NCBI GenBank assembly: GCA_023417475.1
Contig: JAEZFP010000041.1
Coordinates: 1 to 64,000 of the forward strand
Reading direction: 5' to 3'
Source of the DNA: Bacillota bacterium
GTDB taxonomy: Bacteria > Bacillota > UBA4882 > UBA8346
Length of the DNA: 64,000 nt
Shown: positions 42,892 through 52,295 of the stretch, in pieces
How positions within the stretch are numbered: the first letter of the stretch is position 1
Layout of the letters: the number at the start of each line of letters is the position of its first letter
Translations under genes and position numbers: made by a program
Notes under the pieces: generated by a model
What the model saw: only the letters and a program-made list of their open reading frames with translations
Database searches by the model: none
Told to the model about the DNA's origin: nothing

Positions 42892-44259
42892 TTATCTCCC
42901 CTCCTGTACTGCGCCCACACTTGCCGGAACGTTGGATTGGGCAGCACTTGAACTATACGAAAGCGACGGTTTGCGGGTTACGAATTCCGGATACGCGCTG
43001 TTGCCATGTTCGCCGATGTCCAAACCCTCGATTTCTTCTTGAAGCGATACCCGGATTCCCATCGTATATTTGATTACTAACCAAGCAACCAAGGCCAAAC
43101 TAAAGACAAAAATTGCCGGGACAATCACGCCGATCAACTGCGCGGAGAGCAATTTGACGCCGCCGCCAAAGAGCAGGCCGTTACCGGTGGCGGTGCCGGT
43201 TAGTTTATCTTGCGCAAACAAGCCGACCGCCAAGGTTCCGAATACCCCGTTGACCAAATGCACCGAAAGCGCGCCGACCGGATCGTCAATCTTCACCCGA
43301 TCAAAGAAGATCACTGAAAAGACAACCAAAACACCGGCAATTGCGCCGATTATCAATGCGCTGCTGACACTGACAAAAGCGCAGGGAGCCGTAATCGCGA
43401 CCAAACCGGCCAAACAACCGTTTAAGGTCATCCCGAGGTCCGGTTTGCCCAACACGATCCAGGAGATAATCGTTGAGCTTAAAGTCGCCGCGATCGCCCC
43501 GGTATTGGTGGTCATTAACACATGCGAAATGGCCATCGGGTCAGCCGCCATGGTCGAACCGGGGTTGAAACCGAACCAACCCAACCACAATACGAAAACA
43601 CCGATGGTGGCGATACTCAGATTATGACCGGGAATCGGACTGATCTTGCCGTCCTTGCCATACTTGCCAAAACGCGGGCCCAACACGATGATGCCGGCCA
43701 ATGCCGCCCAACCGCCAACCGAGTGCACCACGGTGGAACCGGCGAAATCGAACATTCCAAGTTGTGACAGCCAACCGCCGCCCCAGATCCAGTGACCGAC
43801 CACCGGGTAAATGAAGACCGCCATCACAAATGAAAATACAATAAACGATTTGTACTTAATCCGTTCCGCGACTGCTCCGGAAACGATGGTCGCCGCGGTA
43901 CCACAGAAAACCAATTGGAAGAAAAATTTCGCAAGCAACGGCACACCGGTCCAGGAGATGGCCGAATAAACCCCTTTATAGGCGTCGCCAATTGCCGGCG
44001 AGTTGTCGGCTCCGCCGATAAAAAATAAACCTTGTAAACCGACAAACGGGGTTCCATCACCAAACATCAGACCCCATCCCAGTAATAAAAAACCGAGTGA
44101 CGATACGGCAAACACGATAAAGTTTTTGGACAAGATATTCACACAGTTTTTGGCCCGGGCAAAGCCCGATTCAACCATGGCAAACCCTAAATTCATGAAG
44201 AAAACTAACATTGCAGCGACTAAGACCCATAAGGTATCCAAAACGACCTTTGTTTCCAT
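42892..44259 (-). CDS. amtB: Ammonium transporter
   Basis: The 455-residue protein is an Amt/Rh channel with about eleven membrane helices. Seen motifs: FFMNLGFAMVESGFARAKN in helix 1, GWGLMFGDGTPF, the Amt signature DFAGSTVVHSVGGWAALAG with the pore histidine, and VHLVNGVFGTLAVGLFA with the second histidine. The C-terminal cytoplasmic tail (RVSLQEEIEGLDIGEHGNSAYPEF) is the regulated part that contacts PII. The ATG follows TGGGGGATTGTC. With glnB it makes an amtB-glnB operon. Confidence 0.94.
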   Translation of the reverse strand: METKVVLDTLWVLVAAMLVFFMNLGFAMVESGFARAKNCVNILSKNFIVFAVSSLGFLLLGWGLMFGDGTPFVGLQGLFFIGGADNSPAIGDAYKGVYSAISWTGVPLLAKFFFQLVFCGTAATIVSGAVAERIKYKSFIVFSFVMAVFIYPVVGHWIWGGGWLSQLGMFDFAGSTVVHSVGGWAALAGIIVLGPRFGKYGKDGKISPIPGHNLSIATIGVFVLWLGWFGFNPGSTMAADPMAISHVLMTTNTGAIAATLSSTIISWIVLGKPDLGMTLNGCLAGLVAITAPCAFVSVSSALIIGAIAGVLVVFSVIFFDRVKIDDPVGALSVHLVNGVFGTLAVGLFAQDKLTGTATGNGLLFGGGVKLLSAQLIGVIVPAIFVFSLALVAWLVIKYTMGIRVSLQEEIEGLDIGEHGNSAYPEFVTRKPSLSYSSSAAQSNVPASVGAVQEGR

Positions 44260-44321
44260 GACAATCCCCCATTTTTTTGATATTTACCACACCGTACGTT
44301 TTAGTGAAACAGTTCTCCTCC

Positions 44322-44361
44322 TTCCACACGGCAACTTCAGCGTGGAATGCAACCAGTTGCC
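44322..44361 (-). promoter_or_regulatory. Leader with mutually exclusive hairpins upstream of amtB
   Basis: Two stems overlap: GGCAACT/AGTTGCC (44330-44336 with 44355-44361) and TTCCAC/GTGGAA (44322-44327 with 44342-44347). Each places one arm in the other's loop, so they form alternatives or a pseudoknot. The second abuts a GGAAGGAGG stretch. A -10-like TATACT lies at about 44380-44385 on the minus strand. The 439-base gap 44260-44698 holds no credible gene. Confidence 0.35.
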
Positions 44362-44582
44362 ATCGTCATGTGATAATAGAGTATAATGTAATATAACGTT
44401 GTCTAATTGAACATATTCTAACACAAACATTACTCAATAATCAACATAAGTTTGCTTGTATACTGGATCCATCAATTTATATAACATCCAAATGACATAT
44501 CAATGATTAAAAATACCTCTCCACCATTTATGTAACCAGAATAAACCAAATTTCCGGATGCAACCGTTCGAAACATCGTGTT

Positions 44583-44642
44583 CAAAAACAAACCCCTGAT
44601 CTGTCATCATCAACCGTTCCCGGCGATCAAGCGATCAGGGGT
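44583..44642 (-). terminator. Terminator of the sensor kinase operon
   Basis: ACCCCTGATC (44642-44633) pairs with GATCAGGGGT (44601-44592) over a long loop; on the minus strand TTGTTTTTG follows. It lies 57 bases after the kinase stop. Confidence 0.65.
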
Positions 44643-44698
44643 CTCATTGCTATTCGGAAATTGATTCAAGGGTAACGTTAAGGTAAATGAAAATGCAA

Positions 44699-46471
44699 CT
44701 AAGCCTCGTCAGGCTTCGAAGACAACGGGGCTGAATCCGAGGCGGCGCGCGGCAAGACGATCGTAAAAACCGAACCGATCTGTTCCCGGGAAGATACGAA
44801 AATATCGCCGTTCATCGCCAGCGCCAGCTTTTTGGCGATCGCCATCCCCAAACCATAGCTATCCCGATTAGGGGTCGCGTGGCGCTGAAACGGTTGGAAC
44901 AAGGTTTCCAGCACTGCTGGAGACATTCCGCGACCGGCATCGCTGATGATCAAAGAAACGACGCCGTCTTCGGTGGCGCCGGTAATGGTAACCATGGTAT
45001 CGTCCGGGGTATATTTTAAACAGTTGTCCAAAATATTCTGAATAATCTGCTGCAACCGGACGGGGTCGGCCCAAGCGAGGATTGTTTCGGGGAAACTCGT
45101 CAAACGCAGGCGTTGCCGGTTAAGATATCCCGAGACAACATCCTGGCAGAGATAATACAAACTGACCGCTTCCGGTTGAAGCCTGACTTTACCCAGATCA
45201 AGCCGGGAAAAATCCAACAGATCATTAAGCATCCGGTTGACCTGTTCCAACTTGGTTTGCACTGCCGGGACATTTTGCACCCCTTGACCGGCGTCAGCCG
45301 GAGCCATTTGGAGCGATTGACAGATCCCGCCGATGGCAGTGATGGGATTGCGCAAATCATGAGCGATCATCGAGATATATTGGGCGCGTTGCTTCTCCAG
45401 ATCGGTCAGATTGAGTGCCATCTGGTTAAATGCCGCCGCCAACTCGGCAATTTCATCTTCCCCTTCAACTTCCGCGTATTCCACCGGTTTGCCTTGCCCA
45501 AACCGCCGGGTCGTCTCGGTCAGTTGCCGGAGCGGATTCACAATTTTACCGGCTGCGGCGTATGTCATCCCTCCCGTTAAAACAAACATCACAATGGTCA
45601 TTAAGCCCAACAAGAGGATAACTTGATTTCGAATATAGTAGATGGTCTGTCCCGGCGGCACTTGAACCACCAAAACCCAACCGTACGGTTTTAACTCCTG
45701 GATGGCCGCCAGAACATATTTCCCGGCATCGGAATATTGGGCAGTAGCGATTTTGCCGGAAATCACGCGCCGGGTCAGCGAAGCTTTTTGCCAGCGGGCG
45801 CCCAACTTTGAACGGTCCAAATGAACCAGGATCATCCCCTGGTCATCCAGTAATAACGGCTCGCCATATCTCGCCCCATCCGAAGTCAAAATCGTGTCGC
45901 TTAAACGGCGCAAATCAATGGTGGTCAGTAATACCCCCTTGACTTTACCCGGATACCCCGTGATCGGCAAGGCCATATGCCAATACGGTTGATATTTTTG
46001 GGTAAAGTTTTCCCATCCGGCGACCGCAATCTGACCTTGGCAAGCTTTGAGAAAAATCGCACGATTCCACGGGGCCAACCCGCTTCGTTCCGCCGCCCGG
46101 AGCCGGGAAGCTCCCGCCACGGTTTTTCCGGTGGGATCAAGCACATAACTTTCGAGGAAATTCTTATTCCGGCTCAACAACCGTTCCAGCGCGATGGTCA
46201 GGCGCTGCGGTTCGTTCATCGCTTCCAAAACGCCGGCCAAACTAAAAGCCGTCAAAGTCTCCTGATCCTGTTCAATGATACTCCGGACATCCTTCGCAAT
46301 CTGTTGGGTGTATCCTTTCACCTGGGACATAAGGTAATTATCCAGCGCCGTTTTGATAAATATCGCAGTGACAGTAAACGTCAACAGCAAACCCACTCCC
46401 AACCACAGCAAAGGGAGATAGGTCAGTTTCTCCTGTAGCGAAACCGGCTTATTGAATAATTTCATTCGCAT
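44699..46471 (-). CDS. Sensor histidine kinase with extracellular Cache-type domain and HAMP
   Basis: The 590-residue protein has a first membrane segment (about 18-40), a large extracytoplasmic region (about 41-278) that resembles a double Cache sensor (VLDPTGKTVAGASRL, MALPITGYPGKVKGVLLTTIDL, GMILVHLDRSKLG), a second segment (about 284-310), HAMP (PLRQLTETTRRFGQGKP), the phospho-acceptor H box SMIAHDLRNPITAIGGI, and ATPase boxes NILDNCLKYTP, DAGRGMSPAVL and GLGMAIAKKLA. ATG 46471 with GAGGAAG nine bases ahead overlaps the previous gene by 23 bases. With the two upstream genes it makes a signalling operon; the Cache domain may instead work with the separate binding protein. Confidence 0.88.
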   Translation of the reverse strand: MRMKLFNKPVSLQEKLTYLPLLWLGVGLLLTFTVTAIFIKTALDNYLMSQVKGYTQQIAKDVRSIIEQDQETLTAFSLAGVLEAMNEPQRLTIALERLLSRNKNFLESYVLDPTGKTVAGASRLRAAERSGLAPWNRAIFLKACQGQIAVAGWENFTQKYQPYWHMALPITGYPGKVKGVLLTTIDLRRLSDTILTSDGARYGEPLLLDDQGMILVHLDRSKLGARWQKASLTRRVISGKIATAQYSDAGKYVLAAIQELKPYGWVLVVQVPPGQTIYYIRNQVILLLGLMTIVMFVLTGGMTYAAAGKIVNPLRQLTETTRRFGQGKPVEYAEVEGEDEIAELAAAFNQMALNLTDLEKQRAQYISMIAHDLRNPITAIGGICQSLQMAPADAGQGVQNVPAVQTKLEQVNRMLNDLLDFSRLDLGKVRLQPEAVSLYYLCQDVVSGYLNRQRLRLTSFPETILAWADPVRLQQIIQNILDNCLKYTPDDTMVTITGATEDGVVSLIISDAGRGMSPAVLETLFQPFQRHATPNRDSYGLGMAIAKKLALAMNGDIFVSSREQIGSVFTIVLPRAASDSAPLSSKPDEA

Positions 46472-47408
46472 AGCTCAAATCTTCCTCAGCAATCGGTAGA
46501 TTAAGGCGACGGCAGTTTGTAAGGTTCACCACAAATCGAAAATCATTCGAAAATTCAATGGGCATATATCGGGTGACCGAACCATGCATGATCTTGATCA
46601 ACATTTGTCCGGCGATTTCACCCATGGTCACAGTATCGGGATAGTTGACAAACACCGCGATATCACGAAAATCAGGCGAATTTCCGATGATCGGCAAACC
46701 AGTCTCAGCCGCAACTGCGGCAATTTGACGACGCCGCGCCACCCAAACCGGCTCATCCGGAAGATAAATCAGATCGGTCGTTCCTTTGAATGTCGTTAAC
46801 TCCGGGATTCGGTCCGGGGACAACGTCCGGACGGATACGGTGATTCCCAACGCCGCCGCCGCTTTTCGCAGCCGGGGGCCGTCCAGCCAGGCGGAACGGG
46901 GTGGAAGAATCACGGTCAAACGCCGGTAGCGGCCACAAATCCGCTGCGCCAACTCCAATGTCCGCTCGTATGGGATCAGAAAGGAAACTCCCGTCATCAG
47001 CGGTTCCTTCTCAATAACATTTTTAAGTTTTTCCGAAACCGGCTTGGCAATAAAGCCAAAGAGAACCGGTTGACGCAGGTTGGAACGAATTGATTGCAAC
47101 GGCAGCTCGGGGTCGGCCACGACCAACAGATCAAGGCCTGCCAATTGCTTGACAATCCGTTCCGGATCCTTTCCCTCCTGGCGAATGGTCCGGAGTATTA
47201 AATTTTGCCCGTAGAAATAACCTTGCCATTCCAAACTATCGCCGATCCCCGTCAGGAAGTCTTGGACCGCAGAGCGATTGGAACGAACCAGAATACCGAT
47301 GGTCCGGGGCCGCGTGTCCGGTTGGCATAGGGCAAACGCAATGCCGGCCAGAACAACCCCGACCAATAACGCCCCTACCCATAACCGCTCCGTTCTAAAT
47401 ATGCGCAT
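46449..47408 (-). CDS. Membrane-anchored ABC-type substrate-binding protein (ABC_sub_bind-like)
   Basis: The 319-residue protein has an N-terminal membrane anchor or signal (about 9-27) and then a two-lobed periplasmic binding fold like the ABC_sub_bind family: RTIGILVRSNRSAVQDFLTGIGD at the start, LLVVADPELPLQSI, VLFGFIAKPVSEKL, LTVILPPRSAWLDGPRLRKAA and the hinge region AETGLPIIGNSPDF, ending near FSNDFRFVVNLTNCRRLNLP. No ABC ATPase or permease is nearby. The gene overlaps the kinase gene and follows the regulator by three bases, so it is probably a ligand-binding accessory sensor. ATG start after AAGGTTTGAGCG. Confidence 0.8.
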   Translation of the reverse strand: MRIFRTERLWVGALLVGVVLAGIAFALCQPDTRPRTIGILVRSNRSAVQDFLTGIGDSLEWQGYFYGQNLILRTIRQEGKDPERIVKQLAGLDLLVVADPELPLQSIRSNLRQPVLFGFIAKPVSEKLKNVIEKEPLMTGVSFLIPYERTLELAQRICGRYRRLTVILPPRSAWLDGPRLRKAAAALGITVSVRTLSPDRIPELTTFKGTTDLIYLPDEPVWVARRRQIAAVAAETGLPIIGNSPDFRDIAVFVNYPDTVTMGEIAGQMLIKIMHGSVTRYMPIEFSNDFRFVVNLTNCRRLNLPIAEEDLSYANEIIQ

Positions 47409-47411
47409 CGC

Positions 47412-47936
47412 TCAAACCTTAATAAAGTTAATCATTTGGCGAATCTCTTCCGCAGTAAACGGTTTGTTCAAAATAAACTGCGCCCCCTCGGCAACGGCCT
47501 GAGTTAACGTCGCCGGGTCCTGTAACCCGGTGATGATAACAACCGGAATATTTTTCCCCAGGGCTTTGATCTGACGATATAACGATATTCCGTCGGTATC
47601 GGGCAGCCCCAAATCCAAAAAGATCAGGTTGAATTTATCCTTGTTTAAAGTTTGCAAAGCCGCTTGTCCCGTCTCCGCCGCCACCACCGTATGACTTTTG
47701 CCCAAAAATTCCCGGATTGTCGCTCCCATGGCCGGATCGTCATCGATAACCAGCAACCGACTGGTTTGATATTCCTGAGCTTTGACCCACGATTCAATCT
47801 CCGACCGTTGAAACCGCCAACATCCCCAAATTTTACTGGCCGGAATCCTGCCTTGTTGCGCCATCCGGTATATTGTCATCGGATTCATCCGTAAAAATTC
47901 AGCCACCTCATTAACGGTCATTATCTCGTTATCCAT
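47412..47936 (-). CDS. Excisionase-type HTH fused to a response-regulator receiver domain
   Basis: This 174-residue protein has an unusual order. Residues 1-52 are an excisionase/MerR-like helix-turn-helix (MTVNEVAEFLRMNPMTIYRM, then IPASKIWGCWRFQRSEIESWV). Residues about 58-174 are a CheY-type receiver with the acidic pocket IDDDPAM, the phospho-acceptor in LIFLDLGLPDTDG, the switch threonine in VVIITGL and the lysine in FILNKPF. Ordinary response regulators carry the receiver first. The two downstream genes encode its probable kinase and a binding protein. ATG with GAGGTG upstream. The phospho-residues look intact, so it should be active. Confidence 0.85.
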   Translation of the reverse strand: MDNEIMTVNEVAEFLRMNPMTIYRMAQQGRIPASKIWGCWRFQRSEIESWVKAQEYQTSRLLVIDDDPAMGATIREFLGKSHTVVAAETGQAALQTLNKDKFNLIFLDLGLPDTDGISLYRQIKALGKNIPVVIITGLQDPATLTQAVAEGAQFILNKPFTAEEIRQMINFIKV

Positions 47937-48130
47937 GGGTTACACCTCATTATGCGCTTCAATCGTTCATCATCGCAACCGGCCGTTCCCAGTCTCCGGG
48001 ACACCGCCAACAACTTTCAAAAACTACTCAAAAAGAAGATTCGTGGTCGCGAAGTAAAAACCTGCCGCCATTGGTTATTCGGCAAAATTCAATTCATCGC
48101 CTCCAAACCCCGGCCGTCCGGTGAGTACCA

Positions 48131-48167
48131 TAAAAAACCCCCTCGACAGTTGCCCGTCAGGGGGTTT
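48131..48167 (-). terminator. Terminator of the ctsR-clpC operon
   Basis: The minus strand has AAACCCCCT pairing with AGGGGGTTT around a loop that contains a further GAC/GTC stem, followed by TTTATGG. It starts 18 bases after the clpC stop. Confidence 0.8.
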
Positions 48168-48185
48168 CGCCAATACCGCTGTGAT

Positions 48186-50633
48186 TTACTTTTGCACAGT
48201 TTCAAAAACGATCTGTTCTTCCTGCGCTTTGGCCCGAATGGTGGTTCCCGGCTCGACCGTTCCTTTTAGCAATTCTTCCGAGAGCGGGTTTTCAATCAGC
48301 CGTTGCACCGAACGGCGTAGCGGTCGCGCCCCGAACGCCGGGTCGTAACCTTCTTTGGCCAAAATCTCCTTGGCTTCCGGACTGACCTCCAAGGTGATGC
48401 CGCGTTCGGTCAGCTGTTGGGCGACCGGTCGGACCATTAGGTCGACAATAGCCTTGATCTCCTCTTGGTTTAACGCGTGGAAGACGATGGTTTCGTCGAT
48501 CCGGTTTAAAAACTCCGGCCGGAACGTCCGTTTCAACTCCTCCAACACATTGCCCTTCATCTTTTCATATTGGTCGCGGACTTCGTCCTGACCGATCTGA
48601 AAGCCGATCGATCCGGAACGTTCGATCAGGTTCGCGCCGACATTGGAGGTCATGATCACTACCGTGTTCCGGAAATCCACCGTCCGTCCGTGGGAGTCGG
48701 TCAACCGTCCGTCCTCCAACACTTGCAACAGGATGTTAAAGACCTCGGGATGGGCTTTTTCGATCTCATCCAACAGCACCACTGAGTAGGGTTTACGGCG
48801 GACCCGTTCGGTCAGTTGGCCCCCTTCATCGTAACCGACATAACCCGGCGGGGCCCCGACCAAACGCGACACCGTGTGGCGTTCCATATACTCCGACATA
48901 TCGATGCGGATGACCGCATTGTCGTCGCCAAACAGCGCTTCGGCCAAAGCCCGGGCCAACTCGGTCTTGCCGACGCCGGTCGGACCGAGGAAGATAAACG
49001 AGCCGATCGGGCGTTTCGGATCTTTCAATCCGGCCCGCGCCCGCCGCACTGCCCGGGAAATGGCTTCAACCGCTTCATTCTGACCGATCACCCGTTGATG
49101 CAAAATCTCTTCCATCTTCAGCAAACGTTCGGTTTCTTCCTCTTTTAACTTCACCACCGGAACCCCGGTCCACGTGGAAACCACATGAGCGATCTCATTC
49201 TCCGTCACGGTCGGATGAGCCATCCCCCGCTTGTTTTTCCAATCATTCACCAGATTATCGAGCTGTTGACGGAGCTTCTGCTCACTATCGCGAAGTTGGG
49301 CCGCTTTTTCAAACTCTTCGTTTTTGATGGCCGCTTCTTTTTCATTTTGCAACTGGGTGACCTGTTCTTCCAGTTCTTTCAGATCCGGCGGGGTGGTCGT
49401 GGTCTGCAAACGAACCCGCGACGCCGCTTCGTCAATCAAATCAATCGCCTTATCCGGCAAAAAGCGGTCGGTGATATACCGGTCGGACATGCTGACCGCC
49501 GCGTCAATGGCGGCATCGGTGATCTTCACCCGGTGATGGGCTTCATAGCGATCCCGTAAACCTTCCAGTATCTGCCGCGTTTCGTCTTTGGTTGGCTCGC
49601 CGACATTAATCGGTTGAAAACGCCGTTCCAACGCCGCGTCTTTCTCAACGTGTTTGCGATACTCATCCAAAGTCGTCGCGCCAATGCATTGAAGCTCGCC
49701 CCGGGCTAAAGCCGGTTTCAGGATATTGGCGGCGTCAATCGCCCCTTCGGCTGCTCCGGCGCCAATCAACGTATGCATCTCATCAATGAAGAGGATCACG
49801 TCGCCGGCATTGCGGATCTCCTCCATCACCTTTTTCATCCGCTCTTCAAACTCACCCCGGTACTTGGAGCCCGCCACCATCGAACCCATGTCTAAGGTGA
49901 CCACCCGTTTATTGCGTAAGATTTCCGGGACATCACCGCTGACGATCTTTTGGGCCAATCCTTCGGCGATGGCGGTTTTACCAACCCCCGGCTCGCCGAT
50001 GAGCACCGGATTGTTTTTGGTCCGGCGCGACAACACCTGGATGACCCGTTCGATCTCATTTTCGCGCCCAATCACCGGATCGAGCTTCGCGATCTTCGCC
50101 AATTCGGTCAGATCCCGACCGAATTGATTAAGCGTTTGGGTTTTGGACTGTCCCCGTTGCGAAGCGCCGCCCGATTGTCCCGGGAACTGAGCCGTCGACC
50201 CGCCCCCTAACAAATTCATCACTTGCTTCCGAACCTTCTCCAGATCGGCCCCTAAGTTCTTTAAAACCTGAGCCGCGACACCTTCCCCTTCCCGGATCAA
50301 TCCGAGCAGGATATGTTCGGTCCCCACATAGTTATGGCCTAATTGCCTGCCCTCATCCACCGCCAACTCCAGTACGCGTTTCGCCCGGGGCGTAAAGGGA
50401 ATTTCCCCAAACGGATTGGTCTCGCCAATCCCGATGATCTTTTCCACTTCCTGACGGATCTTATCTAAACGGATGTCCATGGTCTCCAGGGCTTTCGCCG
50501 CGACACCCTCGCCTTCCGCGACCAGACCGAGCAACAAATGTTCGGTGCCAACCACATTGTGTCCAAGGCGGGCAGCCTCCTGTTGCGCCAAATATACTAC
50601 TTTGCGGGCCCGTTCGGTAAATCGTTCAAACAT
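48186..50633 (-). CDS. clpC: ATP-dependent Clp protease ATPase subunit ClpC
   Basis: ClpC is a Hsp100 unfoldase that delivers substrates to ClpP, with McsB or MecA as adaptors. The 815-residue protein has two Clp_N repeats (VGTEHLLLGLVAEGEGVAAKAL and VGTEHILLGLIREGEGVAAQVL), the first AAA module (Walker A GEPGVGKTAIAEGLAQK, about 210), a UVR middle segment (EAAIKNEEFEKAAQLRDSEQKL) and the second AAA module (GPTGVGKTELARALAE, about 550). Length is normal. The ATG follows AAGGTGGTGAAGTAGC. It is the last gene of ctsR-mcsA-mcsB-clpC. Confidence 0.95.
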   Translation of the reverse strand: MFERFTERARKVVYLAQQEAARLGHNVVGTEHLLLGLVAEGEGVAAKALETMDIRLDKIRQEVEKIIGIGETNPFGEIPFTPRAKRVLELAVDEGRQLGHNYVGTEHILLGLIREGEGVAAQVLKNLGADLEKVRKQVMNLLGGGSTAQFPGQSGGASQRGQSKTQTLNQFGRDLTELAKIAKLDPVIGRENEIERVIQVLSRRTKNNPVLIGEPGVGKTAIAEGLAQKIVSGDVPEILRNKRVVTLDMGSMVAGSKYRGEFEERMKKVMEEIRNAGDVILFIDEMHTLIGAGAAEGAIDAANILKPALARGELQCIGATTLDEYRKHVEKDAALERRFQPINVGEPTKDETRQILEGLRDRYEAHHRVKITDAAIDAAVSMSDRYITDRFLPDKAIDLIDEAASRVRLQTTTTPPDLKELEEQVTQLQNEKEAAIKNEEFEKAAQLRDSEQKLRQQLDNLVNDWKNKRGMAHPTVTENEIAHVVSTWTGVPVVKLKEEETERLLKMEEILHQRVIGQNEAVEAISRAVRRARAGLKDPKRPIGSFIFLGPTGVGKTELARALAEALFGDDNAVIRIDMSEYMERHTVSRLVGAPPGYVGYDEGGQLTERVRRKPYSVVLLDEIEKAHPEVFNILLQVLEDGRLTDSHGRTVDFRNTVVIMTSNVGANLIERSGSIGFQIGQDEVRDQYEKMKGNVLEELKRTFRPEFLNRIDETIVFHALNQEEIKAIVDLMVRPVAQQLTERGITLEVSPEAKEILAKEGYDPAFGARPLRRSVQRLIENPLSEELLKGTVEPGTTIRAKAQEEQIVFETVQK

Positions 50634-50675
50634 GCTACTTCACCACCTTAATGAATTTAAGAATTTTTTCTGTGA

Positions 50676-51746
50676 TTATGAGTTCGGATCAACGTTTGGA
50701 GCATTGAGTTGTTCCCGGATCGCCAAAGCCCGGTAAAAATCCCGCTCCACGGTCTCCACTTCTTTACCGATCACTTGCTGGATCAAAGAACTCCGGGTGA
50801 TAAACATCAATTCTTTAACTTTCTCTCCACTAACCCCGGTTATTATACCCAACTCGACGCCTAATTTGACATCGGATAGCAGTTTTAAAGCTTCCTGGGA
50901 CGGAACCAACCGCGCTTCCCTTAAGATGCCGTACGACCGGCAGATTTTATCCTCCAACTGAACCCGCGACTCCTTAAGCAACGCTTCGCGGACATTCCGC
51001 TCCTGCTCAATCACCTGACGGCAGATACTCTTTAAATTATTGGTCAAATCCTCTTCGGACTGGCCTAAAGTAACCTGATTTGATATTTGATAAATATCGC
51101 CGTAGGCTTCGGTTCCCTCACCGTAAAACCCCCGGACGTTAATTCCGACATGAGAAAGCGCCGTCAACACCCGTTGCACTTGGTCCACCAACGCCAATCC
51201 CGGCAGATGCAGCATCACCGAAGCCCGCAAGCCGGTTCCGGCATTGGTCGGACAGGCGGTCAAATAACCGCATCCTTCGTCGAAACAGTATTCCAAGGTC
51301 GCTTCCAAATAATCATCGACCTCACTATTCAGGTTCAAGGTATTATCCAAAGAAAAACCCGGCAACAAGGTTTGAATCCGCAAATGGTCCTCTTCATTCA
51401 CCATGATACTCACAGTCTGTTCGGAATTGACGATTAAGGTCCGCAGATGTGGGTTTTGGACAAATTGCGGACTGCAGAGGTGCTTTTCGACCAAAACCAT
51501 TCGTTCGTTGGGAGTTAGCTCTTCGAGCGCGAGCGGCTGCAGCGGTCCAAACGGCGCTGCCGTGTTTATAGCGCTTAACACCCGCTGAATGGTCTCTTGT
51601 AATTGTTTTTCATGAGCGTAATTCGGAAAGGGCAATCCCTTCAGATTGCGGGCAACCCGAACCCGGCTGCTGATCACCACATCATCCGCATCGCCGCCGT
51701 TCTTAACCCAAGTGGGCATATCATTGAAATAGTTTTGATTCGGCAC
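50676..51746 (-). CDS. mcsB: Protein arginine kinase McsB
   Basis: McsB phosphorylates arginine residues and marks proteins for ClpCP; it also inactivates CtsR. The 356-residue protein resembles phosphagen kinases: VVISSRVRVARNLKGLPFPN at about 24, NEEDHLRIQ at about 117, and the signature CPTNAGTGLRASVMLHLPGL around the catalytic loop. The start is GTG with GGGAG upstream. It follows mcsA by six bases. Length is standard. Confidence 0.94.
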   Translation of the reverse strand: MPNQNYFNDMPTWVKNGGDADDVVISSRVRVARNLKGLPFPNYAHEKQLQETIQRVLSAINTAAPFGPLQPLALEELTPNERMVLVEKHLCSPQFVQNPHLRTLIVNSEQTVSIMVNEEDHLRIQTLLPGFSLDNTLNLNSEVDDYLEATLEYCFDEGCGYLTACPTNAGTGLRASVMLHLPGLALVDQVQRVLTALSHVGINVRGFYGEGTEAYGDIYQISNQVTLGQSEEDLTNNLKSICRQVIEQERNVREALLKESRVQLEDKICRSYGILREARLVPSQEALKLLSDVKLGVELGIITGVSGEKVKELMFITRSSLIQQVIGKEVETVERDFYRALAIREQLNAPNVDPNS

Positions 51747-51752
51747 GGGCCA

Positions 51753-52274
51753 TCAACTCCCTAATAACTCATTTTCGCGACGGCGGATCTCATCCCGTAA
51801 ACAAGCCGCTCTTTCGTAATCTTCCGTTTGAATCGACTCCTGCAGCTGTGAACGCAACGTCTCGATCTCTTTGCGCATTCGGACTTTGCCTCCGGTCCGA
51901 CGCGGCACTTTGCCGGCATGACGGTTACTGCCATGTACCTTTTTGAGCAGAGGTTCCAAACCGACTTGAAAATACCGGTAACAATCGCCGCATCCCAGGA
52001 GACCGCCCCGACGAAAATCAGAGAATGTCAAACCGCAACTTTGACATTGAACTTCTTTTCCCTGTGGCGTCGGAACTTGATTATAGTTATGATCCCCTTC
52101 CAAAAGTCCGGCGATCAAATTTTGAAATGAAAAACTCGGTTCAAAGACCAACCCCAGTTCGTTGCCGGCTTCCTTGGCACAGATTTCGCAGAGATGCAGT
52201 TCGGTCTTTTCATAATTGACAATTTTCGTCAAATGAACAGTGGCGGGCCGTTCTTGGCAGCGTTGACAAAACAA
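51753..52274 (-). CDS. mcsA: McsA, zinc-binding activator of McsB
   Basis: The 173-residue protein has N-terminal zinc-binding CxxC pairs (FCQRCQERP, LCEICAKEAGN), a second pair (CQSCGLTFSDFRRGGLLGCGDCY) and a C-terminal UVR motif (IETLRSQLQESIQTEDYERAACLRDEIRRREN). This is the normal McsA layout. The start is TTG five bases after GAGGTGAG. It lies 21 bases after ctsR. Confidence 0.92.
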   Translation of the reverse strand: MFCQRCQERPATVHLTKIVNYEKTELHLCEICAKEAGNELGLVFEPSFSFQNLIAGLLEGDHNYNQVPTPQGKEVQCQSCGLTFSDFRRGGLLGCGDCYRYFQVGLEPLLKKVHGSNRHAGKVPRRTGGKVRMRKEIETLRSQLQESIQTEDYERAACLRDEIRRRENELLGS

Positions 52275-52295
52275 ATAAACTCACCTCGCTTCATT

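Noticed and set aside
44340..44365. Sigma-54 promoter for amtB
   Set aside because: TGGCA and TTGC are present, but the GG to GC distance is nine bases instead of the strict ten.
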